The position numbers and the translations under genes are program-made. A stretch of DNA of 7,135 nt from Thiobacillaceae bacterium. GTDB lineage: Bacteria > Pseudomonadota > Gammaproteobacteria > Burkholderiales > Thiobacillaceae. The stretch's first letter is position 1; the number at the start of each line of letters is the position of its first letter. The notes beneath the pieces are model-generated. The model was not told the DNA's origin and searched no databases. It worked only from the letters and a program-made list of their open reading frames with translations. Positions 5,766 to 7,135 of the stretch are shown piece by piece. Location: NCBI GenBank assembly GCA_012274165.1, contig JAAPAA010000013.1, positions 1 to 7,135 of the forward strand, in the 5' to 3' direction.

Positions 5766-6896
5766 ATGAAACGAAAGATCCTCGTCCTCGCCTTGGCGGT
5801 CACTTTCGGCATTGTCGGCTGGCAACTGGTTCGCGGCAGTCGATCGCATGAGGCCCAAGTCGACGCCCCCGTACCGCTCAGCGTCACAGTTGCAGAGGTC
5901 CAGCAGCGCGATCTGCCCCTGACCATCAGCGCCATTGGCCGCACAGAGGCGAAAGCGTCAGTGTCGGTCAAGTCGCGCCTAGACGGCCAAGTTGCGGAAG
6001 TGGCGTATACGGAAGGGCAGACCGTGCGCAAGGACCAGCTATTGCTGCGTCTCGACCCAGCCCTGCTGGAAGCGCAGCAACGCCAGGCTGAAGGTGTACT
6101 GGCCCGCGACGAAGCGCAAATGACCAAGCTGCAAGGCGACTACCAGCGCAACTCGGCGTTGATGAGCCAGGGCTTCATCTCGGAAAGCGGCCTGAGCCAA
6201 TCCAAAGCGGATCTGCAGGCCGCGCAGTCGACCCTGAAGGCGGACAAGGCCACCCTGGACAGCGCTCGCCTGCAACTGGGCTACACGCGCATTACTGCGC
6301 CCATGGACGGCGTGGCGGGCGCTCTGCTGTTGCCGGTCGGTGGCGGCGCCAAGGCAAACGACACCACCCTGCTGGTGATCAATCAGGTGCGACCTATCTA
6401 CGTGAGCTTTTCCCTGCCGGAATCTCAATTGGCGCCGGTGAAGGCGGCGCAGCGCAAAGGCCCGGTCATGGTCACTGCTACCGTGGCGGGCATAGCCCAC
6501 GCCCTCACCGGCAAGCTGGCTTTCATTGACAACACGGTTGACCCCACCAGCGGCGCCATCACGGCCAAGGCGGTATTCGCCAACGCCCACAGCGCGCTGA
6601 CGCCGGGTCAGTTCGCGCAGGTTGCGCTGCAACTTGATTCCCTGCCCAACGCTTTGGTTGCCCCGGCCCAGGCCGTGGAAAGCGGTGTCGATGGGCCTTA
6701 TGCGTTTGTCGTCAATGCGGACTCCAGCGTCAGCCTGCGCCAGCTCAAACTCGGGCCGCAAGCGGGTGGCTACCAGGCCGTGTTGGCGGGCCTGGCCAAA
6801 GGCGAGCGTGTGGTCATGACCGGGCAGGAGCGTCTGCGCGATAAGGGCAAAGTCACCATCAGCACCGCGCCGGCAGCCGCCCGTACCAGCCCATGA
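5766..6896 (+). CDS. RND efflux periplasmic adaptor (MdtA/HlyD-like membrane fusion protein)
   Basis: The 376-residue protein bridges an inner-membrane RND pump and an outer-membrane channel. It has an N-terminal membrane anchor (about 5-21) with no lipobox cysteine, a first lipoyl half at 66-98 (SVKSRLDGQVAEVAYTEGQ), an alpha-helical hairpin at about 99-168, a second lipoyl half with the signature LGYTRITAPMDGVAG (171-185), a beta-barrel domain at about 208-290 (IDNTVDPTSGAITAKAVF at 254-271) and a membrane-proximal domain to the end. The start at 5766 gives the typical MKRKI anchor; its Shine-Dalgarno is poor, and ATG 5736, ten residues upstream (MVFRPDALIP), is a possible alternative. Its stop overlaps the permease start by ATGA. 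The domain set fits multidrug exporters of the MdtABC/MexAB type rather than metal exporters; the substrate is not readable from the adaptor. Confidence 0.93.
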   Translation: MKRKILVLALAVTFGIVGWQLVRGSRSHEAQVDAPVPLSVTVAEVQQRDLPLTISAIGRTEAKASVSVKSRLDGQVAEVAYTEGQTVRKDQLLLRLDPALLEAQQRQAEGVLARDEAQMTKLQGDYQRNSALMSQGFISESGLSQSKADLQAAQSTLKADKATLDSARLQLGYTRITAPMDGVAGALLLPVGGGAKANDTTLLVINQVRPIYVSFSLPESQLAPVKAAQRKGPVMVTATVAGIAHALTGKLAFIDNTVDPTSGAITAKAVFANAHSALTPGQFAQVALQLDSLPNALVAPAQAVESGVDGPYAFVVNADSSVSLRQLKLGPQAGGYQAVLAGLAKGERVVMTGQERLRDKGKVTISTAPAAARTSP

Positions 6897-7135
6897 ACCT
6901 GTCTGCGCCCTTCATACGAAGGCCCATTGCCACCTCCCTGCTGATGCTGACGCTGCTGTTGTTCGGCATCGCCGGTTATGTGCTGATGCCGCTGGCAGCG
7001 CTGCCGTCGGTGGACCTGCCCACCATCAACGTCTCGGCCGAGCTGCCGGGCGCCAGTGCCGAGGTGATGGCCACCTCGGTGGCGACGCCGCTGGAGCGGC
7101 AATTGGCGCTGATCCCTGGCGTCACCGACATGCCC
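6893..7135 (+). CDS. RND efflux permease, N-terminal part (HAE1/MdtB-like), cut by window end
   Basis: The first 81 codons are present and open to the end of the window. The product begins MNLSAPFIRRPIATSLLML, the standard cytoplasmic FIxRPI/V motif running into transmembrane helix 1 (about 12-30), then PLAALPSVDLPTI, a PGAS-x-E-V motif and TPLERQLALIPGV, all hallmarks of the first porter-domain segment of hydrophobe/amphiphile exporters. Full-length relatives have about 1,030-1,050 residues. The ATG shares bases with the adaptor stop (ATGA), so the two are co-translated. The MdtB/MdtC type is favoured by the short N-terminus and motif wording, in which case a second permease gene may follow outside the window. 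Confidence 0.93.
   Translation, partial: MNLSAPFIRRPIATSLLMLTLLLFGIAGYVLMPLAALPSVDLPTINVSAELPGASAEVMATSVATPLERQLALIPGVTDMP

Noticed and set aside
6039..6761. Minus-strand frame of 240 codons opposite the RND adaptor
   Set aside because: The adaptor on the other strand is unmistakable; this frame is Arg/Gln/Gly-rich shadow sequence.
1..7135. tRNA, rRNA, CRISPR array or complete insertion sequence
   Set aside because: No tRNA-like cloverleaf, regularly spaced repeats, transposase gene or terminal inverted repeats could be seen.

Overview
The window is about 7.1 kb of moderately GC-rich Gram-negative DNA. Codon use and protein types (a CybB-like cytochrome b561, a PmrA/QseB-type response regulator, a 2CSK_N-type sensor kinase, an MdtA/MdtB-like RND pump) suggest a proteobacterium, most likely a betaproteobacterium of the Burkholderiales. 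That placement is inferred from protein character, not from a marker gene.

Layout. Bases 1-288 hold no gene I can name. They contain several good stem-loops and then a perfect Shine-Dalgarno and ATG that open only a 35-codon frame, which may be the cut end of another element. From 289 to 5564 every gene lies on the minus strand. In transcription order they are: a small secreted PepSY protein (5564-5232), a decayed PAP2-type phosphatase (5174-4693), two tandem paralogous COG4705-type membrane proteins (4686-3829 and 3817-3059), an OmpR-family response regulator (3031-2366), its sensor histidine kinase (2390-1020, overlapping the regulator by 25 bp) and, after a 161-bp gap with a hairpin, a cytochrome b561 (858-289). 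A 201-bp divergent region (5565-5765) separates this array from a plus-strand RND efflux operon: a periplasmic adaptor (5766-6896) and the first 81 codons of an RND permease (from 6893, ATGA overlap, cut by the window end).

How it may work. Tight spacing from PepSY to the kinase suggests one envelope-directed operon under its own two-component system. A direct repeat of CTTAGC/CTGAGC half-sites, 11 bp apart, in the divergent region looks like an OmpR/PmrA-type operator and could serve autoregulation and perhaps the RND pump. The two COG4705 proteins carry four copies each of a W-x9-G-x4-D signature at identical spacing (55, 65, 55 residues); their function is not known to me and they are the best candidate for undescribed biology here. 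The PAP2 gene is clearly broken: it lacks the catalytic PSxH segment, shifts frame at the junction, and has ATT where the start codon should be.
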